From NCBI GenBank assembly GCA_031555935.1, contig JAVBTX010000010.1, forward strand, positions 117,077 to 181,076: a DNA stretch of 64,000 nt. The letters run 5' to 3'. Positions within the stretch are counted from its first letter, which is position 1, and every line of letters begins with the position of its first letter. Origin of the DNA: Roseburia_C sp031555935 (lineage in GTDB: Bacteria > Bacillota > Clostridia > Lachnospirales > Lachnospiraceae). Positions 35,743 to 44,616 of the stretch are shown piece after piece. The notes beneath the pieces were generated by a model that searched no databases, was not told the DNA's origin, and saw only the letters and a program-made list of their open reading frames with translations. Made by a program: the position numbers and the translations under genes.

Positions 35743-37083
35743 TTATTTATTACTACGTCTCCAAATCTTCATTTTCTCCGCATCTTTAATCAATTCATCA
35801 CGGAAGTTCGGGTGCGCAATCGAAATAATTGCTTCACAACGCTGCCAAGCTGAAAGTCCCTTAAGGTTAACCATACCATACTCAGTAACCAGATAGTGAA
35901 CGTTGGCGCGGGTATCGGTAACAATCGAACCATTGCTTAAGGTTGGACGAATTCGGGAGTTCAAGTTGCCGTCTCGACCGGTAAATGTAGAAGAGAAGCA
36001 GATGAAGCTCTTGCCGCCGTTTGACAAATATGCACCAAGTACAAAGTCTAACTGTCCGCCAGCACCGCTGATATGCTTTAAGCCAGCTGATTCGGAGTTG
36101 ACCTGACCAAATAAGTCAATATCAACCGCATTGTTAATGGAAATAAAGTTATCAAGTGCAGAGATAGAACGGATGTCATTGGTATAGCTTACTGGTGCGC
36201 TCATAATCTCTGGATTGTCGTTCAAATAATCATACATTTTTTGGGTACCAGCACCAAATGCAAAGGCTTGACGATAACGGTCAATGCTTTTTTTAGAACC
36301 GTTGATTTTACCAGCTTTGGCAATGTCAACAAAAGCATCGACATACATCTCGGTATGAACTCCTAAGTCCTTCAAATCAGATTCAGCAATCATCGAACCA
36401 ACGGCATTTGGCATACCGCCGATACCAAGCTGCAAACAGGCACCATTTGGAATTTCATCAACAATTAATTTTGCAACCGCTTTGTCAACGTCAGTTGCTG
36501 GGCCGCCGGCACCAAGTTGATTAATGGCTGGATTCTCACCTTCAACAATGAAATCAACCTGAGAAATATGGATACCATTTTCAAAACCACCAAGACAACG
36601 AGGCATATTCTGGTTTACTTCTACAATAATTTTCTTCGATGTTTCGCAAACTGCCATCAAGTGTGAAGCAGATGGACCAAAGTTAAAGAAACCATGTGCG
36701 TCCATTGGGGCTACCTGGAACATTGCAACATCATCTGGGCAAGCAGAGTCACGGTAGTATCGTGGTAACTCTGAATAACGGATAGAAGCATAGTAGCCAA
36801 AACCGCGGTCAATATATTTTCTTTCCACACCTGACATATGCCAAGAGTTCCAAGAAAAATGCTCGCCAGCATCTTCACGTTCAAAAACAGCCAATGGTTT
36901 TAACAGCACACCACCGCGCAATTTCACATCCTTTAATTCGTCAGTGCGTTTGGCAAGAGCTTTATCCAGTGCATCCACTGTTGTTGCACACCAACCGAAG
37001 TCAACCCAGTCACCGCTTTTGATAATCTTAACAGCTTCATCTGCGGAAACGAGTTTTTGTTTGTATTCTGTAGAAAAATCCAT
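35743..37083 (-). CDS. but: Butyryl-CoA:acetate CoA-transferase
   Basis: Moves CoA from butyryl-CoA to acetate, releasing butyrate; the last step of butyrate formation in many gut Lachnospiraceae. The sequence follows the But family throughout: WNSWHMSGVERK, YSELPRYYRDSA, MFQVAPMDAHGFFNFG, QLGIGGMPNAVGSMIAESDL, the probable catalytic E245 in GVHTEMYVDAFVD, INNAVDIDLFGQVNSESAG and the C-terminal EKMKIWRRSNK. 446 residues, normal. The related 4-hydroxybutyrate CoA-transferases are the main alternative, but the match to But blocks is closer. AGGAGG precedes the ATG. The glycosyltransferase gene lies 58 bases upstream on the same strand. Confidence 0.9.
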   Translation of the reverse strand: MDFSTEYKQKLVSADEAVKIIKSGDWVDFGWCATTVDALDKALAKRTDELKDVKLRGGVLLKPLAVFEREDAGEHFSWNSWHMSGVERKYIDRGFGYYASIRYSELPRYYRDSACPDDVAMFQVAPMDAHGFFNFGPSASHLMAVCETSKKIIVEVNQNMPRCLGGFENGIHISQVDFIVEGENPAINQLGAGGPATDVDKAVAKLIVDEIPNGACLQLGIGGMPNAVGSMIAESDLKDLGVHTEMYVDAFVDIAKAGKINGSKKSIDRYRQAFAFGAGTQKMYDYLNDNPEIMSAPVSYTNDIRSISALDNFISINNAVDIDLFGQVNSESAGLKHISGAGGQLDFVLGAYLSNGGKSFICFSSTFTGRDGNLNSRIRPTLSNGSIVTDTRANVHYLVTEYGMVNLKGLSAWQRCEAIISIAHPNFRDELIKDAEKMKIWRRSNK

Positions 37084-37141
37084 GATATAACCTCCTAAAG
37101 CTATTTATAAAAACTGTTTACATACTATCACTTGATGGCTT

Positions 37142-38230
37142 TCAGGTCAAGCTTAGAACATCCTTAGGAAGTTCCCAAGCATCAGCCTGCTGACGATAAT
37201 CCAAAGATTTTTTGGTGTATTTATTATACAAGCTGGTTTGAGCAATTTCCTTGCTGCCAGATAATGCGAGGGCAAGCTTTTCGTAACATTCGCTGAGCTT
37301 ATATAAAGGTAAGTCGCCCTGTGTACGGATGCTTAGAATAGAAGCAGTTTCATTTGCGGCATTAAGATACCAGACGGCAGCTTCATCATAGTCACCGTTA
37401 TCAAAATAGTACTCACCTAGCTCGTAACACATCTCGGAGCATGGCAAGGTAACCATATCTTTGAGCGCATGCTTAAAAAATTCATTTACATTTTCGTTTA
37501 TGCGGTATGCATGGGCAAGAACACAAGCGGCTTCTTTTCGCTTATCATCACTAGCACCAGGGTCAATCAGGGTGTGCTCGAATAATGGAATTGCTTGGGT
37601 AAAGTCGCTGTCTTCACCGGTCATGAAAAGCTCCTTTGCAAACATCCGGTGCATTTTGGTGGACAGGTAGCCATCTTTTTCATAGGCAAATAAAAATCCT
37701 TTAAAATCCCGCTTGCTATGCAGACTTTGCGGAAGGTGAATAATTTCAATATCACTATCAAAGACAACTGGTTCGATTCGAATGGTCTCGTGAATCGGGT
37801 CAATCCATGTAAATTCGCGAAGTCGTTTAAATATTTTCGGACGAAGTTCTTCCTTAAAGTTAAGAACGGTATTGAATTCATTTTTGGTGATGTACTTCAT
37901 CTGTACCATCTCGATTTCTGGCAGCATCGCTTCTTTGAGGGTTGCGAAACGTTTGTGATTTTCGTTGTCTAAAATCTCGTCAGCATCGGCTGTGTAGATG
38001 TAGTCCATCGTTGCTTTGGAAAAAGAAAAGTTTCTTGCTTCCGAAAAGTCGGAAGTCCAGGTGAAATCATAAATCTTGTCGGTATACTTGGATGCAATTT
38101 CTTTGGTGCGATCGGTAGAACCGGTGTCCACAATAATGATTTCGTCCATGAGGTCGACGATTGAATCAAGGCAACGGGCAAGTATGGCTTCTTCATTTTT
38201 TACAATCATGCATAAACTGATGGTTATCAT
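37142..38230 (-). CDS. Family 2 glycosyltransferase with TPR-like C-terminus
   Basis: N-terminal GT-A domain (about 1-200) beginning ITISLCMIVKNEEAILARCLDSI, with IIIVDTGSTDRTKEIA and the DXD-type metal site YTADADEIL. The C-terminal half (about 210-340) is helical with TPR-like repeats (YELGEYYFDNGDYDEAAVWYLNAA). 362 residues. Proteins of this build modify peptides or surface polymers; the acceptor is not known and no polysaccharide cluster is nearby. AAGGAGG lies before the ATG. Confidence 0.88.
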   Translation of the reverse strand: MITISLCMIVKNEEAILARCLDSIVDLMDEIIIVDTGSTDRTKEIASKYTDKIYDFTWTSDFSEARNFSFSKATMDYIYTADADEILDNENHKRFATLKEAMLPEIEMVQMKYITKNEFNTVLNFKEELRPKIFKRLREFTWIDPIHETIRIEPVVFDSDIEIIHLPQSLHSKRDFKGFLFAYEKDGYLSTKMHRMFAKELFMTGEDSDFTQAIPLFEHTLIDPGASDDKRKEAACVLAHAYRINENVNEFFKHALKDMVTLPCSEMCYELGEYYFDNGDYDEAAVWYLNAANETASILSIRTQGDLPLYKLSECYEKLALALSGSKEIAQTSLYNKYTKKSLDYRQQADAWELPKDVLSLT

Positions 38231-38402
38231 AGGCGCCTCCTTAAATTGAGCATTGTTAATCTACTGTTACGGACTTCTTCTTACCTTTATGTTATCACAT
38301 TTTGCTGGGAACTACATCAAAAATATTTATAAAATGGCTCGTAAATAAAAGAAAAAAAGTGTATACTCTAAGAAGTGTTTTAAAGTGGAAGGAAAGTCAG
38401 CA

Positions 38403-39653
38403 ATGAGTAAAGATAAAATGGGAAAGAAACAATTTGATAAAAAAATATCGGGTAAACGTCCATCAGAAAAACGGCTATCGGACAAGCAGCAGCCTAACAA
38501 GCAAAAGGCAGACTCGGACGGATGCCAGTATGCCAGAAAATGTGGCGGCTGTCAGTATCAGGGGATACCTTATGAAAAGCAGTTAAAGAAGAAACAAAAA
38601 CAAGTTGAGGAACTGTTAGCGGGCATGTGCAAGGTAGAACCAATTCTGGGCATGGAACATCCGCTTCATTATCGTAATAAAGTAAGCGCGGCATTTGCCA
38701 GATTGAGAAATGGTACAATTATTTCCGGCGCCTATAAAGCGGGCACTCATGAGGTCGTAAATATTACCAAATGCCAGATTGAGGATAAACGGGCGGATGC
38801 GATTATTCAGGACATTAAGGGGATGTTGCGTTCCTTTAAGATTAAGATATATGATGAAGACAGCCAATACGGACTGCTTCGTCATGTGATGGTACGGATC
38901 GGGCATGTCAGTGGTGAAGTTATGGTCGTGTTGGTGCTTGCATCACCAGTGCTTCCATCGAAAAATAATTTTGTTAAGGCACTGCGCAAATTGCATCCAG
39001 AAATATCAACGATTGTCTTAAATGTCAATGAGAAAAAGACCAGCATGGTTTTGGGAACGCGCAATATCACGCTGTATGGCCGGGGATATATTGAAGATAC
39101 ATTGTGTGGACTGACCTTTCGCATTTCACCGTCATCCTTTTACCAGATTAATTCAAAACAGACCGAGGTGCTTTACAGCAAGGCGATGGAATATGCAAAT
39201 ATAACCGGCAAGGAGCGGGTCATTGATGCTTATTGCGGGATTGGAACCATCGGCATGACGGCTGCAAAGCAGGCAAAAGAAGTGATTGGTGTGGAGCTGA
39301 ACAAATCGGCAATCAAGGATGCCATTACCAATGCCAAGCGCAATGAGATAAAAAACATCATTTTTTACAATCAGGATGCCGGTGAATTTATGCAGGAGCT
39401 AGCGGAGAAGGATGAGAAAATTGATGTAGTGCTTATGGACCCGCCACGCTCAGGCAGTACGACGGAATTTTTGGATGCGCTCGCAAGCCTGGCACCGAAG
39501 CGGGTAGTTTATGTGTCTTGTAATCCAGAGACATTGGCAAGAGATTTGAAATACATTGCGAAAAAGGGATATCAATTGATGAAGTGTCAGCCGGTGGATA
39601 TGTTTCCGTTCACGGACGATTGTGAGAACGTCGTGTTGATGGAGCGGAAATGA
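38403..39653 (+). CDS. RlmD/RumA-like 23S rRNA (uracil-5-)-methyltransferase
   Basis: SAM-dependent RNA methyltransferase. Four-cysteine iron-sulfur site starts with C41, C47 and C50 (CQYARKCGGC) and ends with the Cys in ITKCQIED. The methyltransferase domain shows IDAYCGIGTIGMTAA, VLMDPPRSGST and the catalytic Cys in VYVSCNPETLARDL. Instead of a TRAM domain, residues 1-40 are a very basic tail (KKQFDKKISGKRPSEKR type). 416 residues. The frame opens with GTG at 38385, but GGAAGGA about nine bases before the ATG at 38403 supports the latter. Target U747 or U1939 cannot be decided. Confidence 0.9.
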   Translation: MSKDKMGKKQFDKKISGKRPSEKRLSDKQQPNKQKADSDGCQYARKCGGCQYQGIPYEKQLKKKQKQVEELLAGMCKVEPILGMEHPLHYRNKVSAAFARLRNGTIISGAYKAGTHEVVNITKCQIEDKRADAIIQDIKGMLRSFKIKIYDEDSQYGLLRHVMVRIGHVSGEVMVVLVLASPVLPSKNNFVKALRKLHPEISTIVLNVNEKKTSMVLGTRNITLYGRGYIEDTLCGLTFRISPSSFYQINSKQTEVLYSKAMEYANITGKERVIDAYCGIGTIGMTAAKQAKEVIGVELNKSAIKDAITNAKRNEIKNIIFYNQDAGEFMQELAEKDEKIDVVLMDPPRSGSTTEFLDALASLAPKRVVYVSCNPETLARDLKYIAKKGYQLMKCQPVDMFPFTDDCENVVLMERK

Positions 39654-39683
39654 TGCGGTGAAAGAGAAAAGGAGACAACGAAT

Positions 39684-40076
39684 ATGGAAAGAGTATATGA
39701 TTTTTTAAAGGATGCAGCAATATATTATTTAGCAACAGTGGAAGGGGACCAGCCCAGAGTCCGGCCATTTGGCACGGTTCATATTTTTGAAGGAAAGCTT
39801 TATATCCAGACTGGTAAGATTAAGGATGTATCAAAGCAGTTAGCAGACAATCCCAAGGCAGAAATCTGTGCATGTAAAAATGGCAAATGGCTTCGTGTAG
39901 CGGGCACATTGGTAGAGGACGATAGGTTAGAAGCAAGACAGTCTATGCTTGATGTGTATCCTTCTTTGCAAAAGATGTATGCAGCAGATGATGGAAATAC
40001 ACAGGTGCTCTATTTTAAGGATTGTACAGCTACATTTAGTGCTATTAATCAGGAATCAGAAGTAATCAAATTTTAA
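39684..40076 (+). CDS. Pyridoxamine 5'-phosphate oxidase-fold flavin protein
   Basis: 130 residues with the split-barrel FMN-binding fold: YYLATVEGDQPRVRPFGTVHIFEGKLYIQTGKIKDVSKQL near the start is typical of the PPOX class common in Clostridia, and ends with FSAINQESEVIKF. These small proteins reduce or bind flavin and F420-like cofactors, and most are uncharacterised; pyridoxal synthesis is unlikely at this length. Follows the methyltransferase gene by 30 bases, so possibly co-transcribed. Confidence 0.85.
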   Translation: MERVYDFLKDAAIYYLATVEGDQPRVRPFGTVHIFEGKLYIQTGKIKDVSKQLADNPKAEICACKNGKWLRVAGTLVEDDRLEARQSMLDVYPSLQKMYAADDGNTQVLYFKDCTATFSAINQESEVIKF

Positions 40077-40181
40077 AAAATCACCTAATTGCATTAAAAC
40101 CTGCACCGAACCATTCCAATTCGAATAAACTGAAATGAATACAAAAATGCGTTGCTATTCGAGCAGCTCGCAGGAGTTCAC

Positions 40182-41966
40182 ATGGACAATTTCAGTAATA
40201 GTGATAAAGCAATGGCAAGTGCAGGAGTACCTTATGATGATATAACCTGGAGTGATATAGCAGGTCAGCCTTTTGGCGCTGCTTCTAAATTCAATGTGAT
40301 TGTTTTTAACGATGCCAATAACATTGTTGATGTAGAAGGACCGGTCGCAGTCGGTGGAAGTTTTTACAGTCCAAGAGGATTGAGCGTTGGCTATGTCCGC
40401 AAAGGTAACAAAACAGTCCCATATTCACCGGATTTAGTTCGATTTTTAGCTGGCGGGAATGTGTCAATGACCGGTCCGTTAGTGGTGATTGGGCATGTTG
40501 TTGCAGGTGGTGGATTTAGTGCCGCTAAGGGAAGCACCTATTTAATTGGCAAGGATGGAATGGATATACAAGAGTTAAAATATTTGTACCAGGCCAATGG
40601 TGGCAGTGAATATTGGACACCATCGGAGAAAGCCGATCACTATGTGGTTCCGAGTTATGATGTACCAAGATATATACCTGCAAGCAGAATATCTGCGGGT
40701 GTATCTGGATTTTTTAACGATGCGAGGGAAAGCATTGAAGATTACAAAGAATGTATAGAAGCTTTGACTCCAAATGGAGTAGTAGTAGATAATAACTATG
40801 AATGGATTTTAAGGGGCAATGATCCGGCACAGAATGTATTTCTTATTGATGTAAGGCCCAATGGTTTAATCAATAAAGGCATCCGTGCGGAAATCCCAGC
40901 CGGAAGTACCGTTATTGTAAGACTGAGAACGGGTGCAAATGCCCATTTGCAATACGGTCTTTACGGAGAAAAAAGTAAGACGAATCAGACCTTGTATGTG
41001 TTTGAGGATGCATCAAATATCTATATGGAAAAATCCTCGGATATTTGGGGTAGTATATTGGCACCACAGGCGATGTTTCATGCTCATGCAACTGGCGGTC
41101 ATGTCAGCGGTAATGCAGCCTTGGGAGCATTTGCAGTAAATGCGAACAGCGGATTTGAATTTCATTATTATCCATTTGTTGGCGGAGTAATATGTCAAGC
41201 AGCAGTAGCACCGGCACCGGTTGCACCAACACCAGTTGCACCAACACCGATTGTACCGGCACCAGTTGCACCAAAGCCAGTTACTCCAAAGCCAGTTACT
41301 CCGAAGCCAGTTGCACCACGACCAGTTGCGCCAACTCCAAAAGCACCTCTGGTCTGCCCGGCATGTCCATTACCAGAGCCATGTCCGTTGCCAGAGCCAT
41401 GCCCATTGCCAGCACCATGTCCAACGTGTCCGACACCAGCGCCATGTCCGATATGCCCAGAGCCACCAGCCTGTCCAACTCCGCCACCGTGTCCGGCTTG
41501 TCCGACACCAGCGCCATGCCCGACATGCCCAGAGCCGATGCCATGTCCTCCGTGCCCAAGTTGTCCGACACCAGAGCCATGTCCGAGTTGCCCAATCTGT
41601 CCAGAACCGGAAACAGTATTTATTCCTGTTCCAGTACAAGTGCCAGCAGAGTGTCCGGAAATGAAACCTTGCCCTGCTTGTCAGGAGTGCTTAGTTGAAT
41701 CAGGTATCATTTCAGGATGTGTCTGGGGGTGCTGTTGCGGCAACTTCCATGATTGGGATGTAAAATTATATGAGAGACGCAATGATACTGATATCTTATT
41801 GCGCTGTGTAAAGATTTGCGGCAGTGGAGACTTTGAGTTTAAAGTTGCATATGAAGGCTTTTATATTTTAAAAGTAAGAATGTCAAATAACTGTTGTAAG
41901 GTTTTTCGGTGTAAACCAACTGTTATTATGAATAATGTTGGCGTAGAATATTTTATGATGGAGTAG
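40182..41966 (+). CDS. Choice-of-anchor A adhesin-like protein with Cys/Pro-rich repeats
   Basis: 594 residues in three parts. About 30-335 match the choice-of-anchor A beta-helical domain (SKFNVIVFNDANNIVDVEGPVAVGG; LAGGNVSMTGPLVVIGHVVAGGGF), often seen in collagen-binding-like surface proteins. Residues 339-390 are APVAPTPV-type repeats, and 390-507 are CPxCP and PEPCPLP repeats with more than 20 cysteines. The C-terminal 85 residues (SGCVWGCCCGNFHDWDVKLYERR...GFYILKVRMSN) look like a small Cna-B/carboxypeptidase-regulatory beta-sandwich. No signal peptide, membrane helix or sorting signal is seen. The frame opens with TTG at 40152, but AGGAG six bases before the ATG at 40182 supports that start. 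Location is unknown; a spore-layer or unusual export route is inference. Confidence 0.75.
   Translation: MDNFSNSDKAMASAGVPYDDITWSDIAGQPFGAASKFNVIVFNDANNIVDVEGPVAVGGSFYSPRGLSVGYVRKGNKTVPYSPDLVRFLAGGNVSMTGPLVVIGHVVAGGGFSAAKGSTYLIGKDGMDIQELKYLYQANGGSEYWTPSEKADHYVVPSYDVPRYIPASRISAGVSGFFNDARESIEDYKECIEALTPNGVVVDNNYEWILRGNDPAQNVFLIDVRPNGLINKGIRAEIPAGSTVIVRLRTGANAHLQYGLYGEKSKTNQTLYVFEDASNIYMEKSSDIWGSILAPQAMFHAHATGGHVSGNAALGAFAVNANSGFEFHYYPFVGGVICQAAVAPAPVAPTPVAPTPIVPAPVAPKPVTPKPVTPKPVAPRPVAPTPKAPLVCPACPLPEPCPLPEPCPLPAPCPTCPTPAPCPICPEPPACPTPPPCPACPTPAPCPTCPEPMPCPPCPSCPTPEPCPSCPICPEPETVFIPVPVQVPAECPEMKPCPACQECLVESGIISGCVWGCCCGNFHDWDVKLYERRNDTDILLRCVKICGSGDFEFKVAYEGFYILKVRMSNNCCKVFRCKPTVIMNNVGVEYFMME
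41197..41700 (+). repeat. Coding repeats encoding Pro- and Cys-Pro-rich segments
   Basis: Short degenerate direct repeats of the type CCAGTTGCACCA (41210-41340) and CCAGAGCCATGTCC / TGTCCGACACCAGCG (41360-41620). They lie in frame with the surface-protein gene and keep several other frames open on both strands, which explains the spurious overlapping frames there. Confidence 0.8.
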
Positions 41967-41979
41967 TTTTAGATAAGAG

Positions 41980-42022
41980 AAAAGGTGGGACTGATGCATT
42001 TATGCACAGCCCCACCTTTTTT
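41980..42022. terminator. Bidirectional terminator
   Basis: Stem of at least 10 bp (41980-41989 with 42011-42020) with an inner palindrome GCATttATGC, T-run on the right and A-run on the left, between convergent genes. Confidence 0.85.
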
Positions 42023-43403
42023 AACATCGGTCATACGGAAATGGACAGCGGCCAACAGATGCAGCCATTAAATCGCGTTCATGTGATTCGACTGCGGTAT
42101 TGCGCCGGTCAAGTATTTGCCGAATGGTCCGAACCAGACAGTGGATATCAGCTTCAGTATTATATATGCCAAAGCTGACACGAATCAATCCTTCCGGCGG
42201 CAGGCAGATACCATTCTCGTCAGTTTTTACCGTTAATTCATTTGTCAGGCGTCGTACATACGGATGAGCGCAAAAGGCGGCTGAGCGGACGGCAATAGCA
42301 CCATAGTTGGCAAACATCTGGGCAACCGCCTCATTTGCCATATTTTTTATGGTAAAGACAAGGATACCGACACGGTCTTCGTGATTTTTACAATCGCCGT
42401 AGAGCGTGACCTCGGGAATCTTTCGTAGTTCTGTGAAGGCTGTTTGTAAAAGTCGCTGCTCATGAGCTGCAATATAGTCAAAGCCAATTCCTTTTAATGT
42501 CTTCATGGCTTTTATCATGCCGACAACGCCAGGATAATTTGGTGAACCGGCTTCATATAGATCGGGACTGTCGGTAAAGTAGACGTTCTGGTCCGTCACG
42601 GTTTCAATCATACCGCCACCATAAAATTGCGGAACATGCTTGTTTAAAATGGCTGTCATTCCCACGACCGCGCCGCCGCCATACGGCGAATACATTTTGT
42701 GGGCTGAAAAAACAAAAAAATCAATATTTTCTGCGGCTGAATTTCCTATCATACAAAAGCTGCGATGGGCAACAATCTGAGCGCCATCGACAATAATTCT
42801 GGCCCCATAGTTATGAGCGACTCTGGCAATCTGGTGAACGTCATTGACATAGCCGGTGACATTCGAAGCCGCCGTTACGGTTACATATTTGATTCGCCCT
42901 TTAAATTTCTTTAAGATTCTTTCAAATTCATTCACAACCAGCCGACCCTGACTATCCACATCCACAAATACAGTATTGGCCCGCATTCGCCACGGAAGGT
43001 CATTGGCATGATGTTCCATCCGGGTGCACAGGACCATATCCTGCGGACTTTCAATTAGCGCAGAAGCGAGCTTGTTCATCCCCTCAGTGGTACTATTGAC
43101 ATAGAATACGGTATAGTTTTCTTTGTCAGCGCCAACAAAATCTAAAACAGTGTCACGCCCTTCCGTATAGATGCGATTGGTATATTCGGATTTTTGCCCA
43201 GCGCCGCGTCCGATGGAGCTATAGTAGCGCATTTGATGCTGAATTTCTCGCACCACCGTTTTAAAAGGCGGTGTCGTTGCTGCATTATCTAAGTTAACGG
43301 CGGGCACCTTGGTTTGGTTAGCCAGCTCTACCGAGGTATCTAAACCAAATATCATATCTCGAATATGTTTTGATTTGATGGCATCATTATATGAAATACT
43401 CAT
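42021..43403 (-). CDS. Class V aminotransferase, cysteine desulfurase-like
   Basis: PLP enzyme of the SufS/CsdA group. Lys236 in FSAHKMYSPYGGG is the expected PLP lysine; NLDNAATTPP (37-46), HHANDLPW (131-138), DGAQIVAHR (206-214) and Cys378 in VRSAAFCAHPY match the SufS active-site layout (RxGxxCAxP), although the Gly before the Cys pair is replaced. The C-terminal tail adds GRCPFPYDRC. 460 residues, slightly longer than SufS (about 410) due to both ends. No suf or isc partner genes are adjacent, so a persulfide-donating role is plausible but unproven. Confidence 0.85.
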   Translation of the reverse strand: MSISYNDAIKSKHIRDMIFGLDTSVELANQTKVPAVNLDNAATTPPFKTVVREIQHQMRYYSSIGRGAGQKSEYTNRIYTEGRDTVLDFVGADKENYTVFYVNSTTEGMNKLASALIESPQDMVLCTRMEHHANDLPWRMRANTVFVDVDSQGRLVVNEFERILKKFKGRIKYVTVTAASNVTGYVNDVHQIARVAHNYGARIIVDGAQIVAHRSFCMIGNSAAENIDFFVFSAHKMYSPYGGGAVVGMTAILNKHVPQFYGGGMIETVTDQNVYFTDSPDLYEAGSPNYPGVVGMIKAMKTLKGIGFDYIAAHEQRLLQTAFTELRKIPEVTLYGDCKNHEDRVGILVFTIKNMANEAVAQMFANYGAIAVRSAAFCAHPYVRRLTNELTVKTDENGICLPPEGLIRVSFGIYNTEADIHCLVRTIRQILDRRNTAVESHERDLMAASVGRCPFPYDRC

Positions 43404-43568
43404 TTCTTTTTCCTCCAGAATGAATCTAAAAAACAGTAGCTATTTTTAGTATATTAATGAATGTTGTAAGATATTAATAACGTTGACAAAAAAGTAAATA
43501 GAGGCTACAAGATGGTATGTGGATGAGTATGTGGATGGTGAAGAGATTATAGTAGCAATTCTTAAAAA

Positions 43569-43650
43569 AAGATAAACTGTTCTGGATTTATTGACATTGA
43601 ATCCGGAACAGTTTATCTTAATATTAAATCTTAGAATGCATCCGCATTCT
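43569..43650. repeat. Two hairpins in the gap before the Rpn gene
   Basis: The 371-base gap 43404-43774 between divergent genes holds a 20-bp inverted repeat with one wobble (43569-43588 with 43600-43619, 11-base loop) and a 7-bp hairpin (AGAATGC at 43633-43639, GCATTCT at 43644-43650). Apart from these I see only AT-rich sequence and no gene. The Rpn frame is open through 43667-43774 but has no ribosome site at its first ATG. Confidence 0.6.
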
Positions 43651-43774
43651 GATATTCTAAATTGTCATGGCAGATTCAGCCATATTTTCAACAAATGCAA
43701 AAAATAGTAAGGGAAATGAAGCGAGGGCATTGTCATACGTTATTTCTTTTACTATAATAAAAGGAGAAGAACGA

Positions 43775-44596
43775 ATGAAAAATGAAATCAAGACGTATGA
43801 GCAACTCTTACTAACTGATGACTTTCTCTTTGCGAAGGTCATGAGTAACAAAGAACTGTGCAAAGAACTATTGGAAATTATTTTAAACGTAAAAATCACT
43901 GATATCGTATATCTGGAAAAGCAGAAAGCAATTGATATTTCAGCTGATGGAAAAAGTGTCCGTCTGGATGTATATGTGGCAGATGAAAGTCACACCATCT
44001 ATGATGTAGAAATGCAAGTGAAAAATCGGCATAATTTACCAAAGCGAAGTCGATTTTATCAAAGTATGATTGATATGGAATGGCTTGAAAAAGGTGAGGA
44101 TTACAATGAGCTAAAACAAAGCTACATCATTTTTATTTGTACATTTGACCCGTTTGGAATGGGACGTCATATCTATACCTTTAAAAACTGTTGCGAAGAG
44201 CAGAAGGACTTGGCATTGCAAGATGGTACAACGAAGATATTTTTAAATGCCAATGGAACAATGGATGATGTCAGTGAAGAACTACATGCATTTTTAAATT
44301 ACTTGATTGGTGAAAAGTCAGCGGATGAATTTGTAGAAAAGGTTGATGAGGCAGTCATCAGGGCACGCAAAAATATGGAATGGAGGCGGGAATATATGAC
44401 ATTAGAGTTGAAGTACCGAGAAATTTTAGAGGATGGTCGTGAAGAAGGCCGCGAAGAAGGAATAAAATCCTTGGTAAAAACTTGCCGGGAACTTGGCGTT
44501 TCCGACGAATATATCCTCAATAAGCTAATGAAAGACTTTGAACTTACAGGGAAGCAGGCAGAAAAATATTTAGAGGAGTATTCAAAATTAGATTAA
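43775..44596 (+). CDS. Rpn-family PD-(D/E)XK nuclease / putative transposase
   Basis: Matches the Rpn (transposase_31-like) family: YEQLLLTDDFLFAKVMSNKELCKELLEIIL at the start, the nuclease core VRLDVYVAD...IYDVEMQV (D...ExQ), LPKRSRFYQSMID, FDPFG, then a charged C-terminus with the EDGREEGREEGIKSLV repeat and the helical tail typical of these proteins. Rpn nucleases promote RecA-independent recombination in E. coli. 273 residues from the ATG at 43775, with AGGAG just upstream; the frame extends 36 codons further but without support. No terminal inverted repeats typical of a transposon were found. Confidence 0.88.
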   Translation: MKNEIKTYEQLLLTDDFLFAKVMSNKELCKELLEIILNVKITDIVYLEKQKAIDISADGKSVRLDVYVADESHTIYDVEMQVKNRHNLPKRSRFYQSMIDMEWLEKGEDYNELKQSYIIFICTFDPFGMGRHIYTFKNCCEEQKDLALQDGTTKIFLNANGTMDDVSEELHAFLNYLIGEKSADEFVEKVDEAVIRARKNMEWRREYMTLELKYREILEDGREEGREEGIKSLVKTCRELGVSDEYILNKLMKDFELTGKQAEKYLEEYSKLD

Positions 44597-44616
44597 GCTC
44601 ATGCAGGAGAAACAGG

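Noticed and set aside
40081..40181. Sigma-K or sigma-E sporulation promoter before the Cys/Pro-repeat gene
   Set aside because: No convincing match to the known -35 and -10 words at the right spacing was found by eye.
41192..41698. Extra open frames on both strands (up to 168 codons) over the Cys/Pro repeats
   Set aside because: The short in-frame repeats lack stop codons in other frames; the translations are low-complexity Ser/Thr, His/Gln or Met/Asp-rich and have no start signals. The main frame has flanking folded domains.
43667..43774. 36-residue N-terminal extension of the Rpn protein
   Set aside because: AGGAG sits right before the ATG at 43775 and the family begins there; the extension has no ribosome site.
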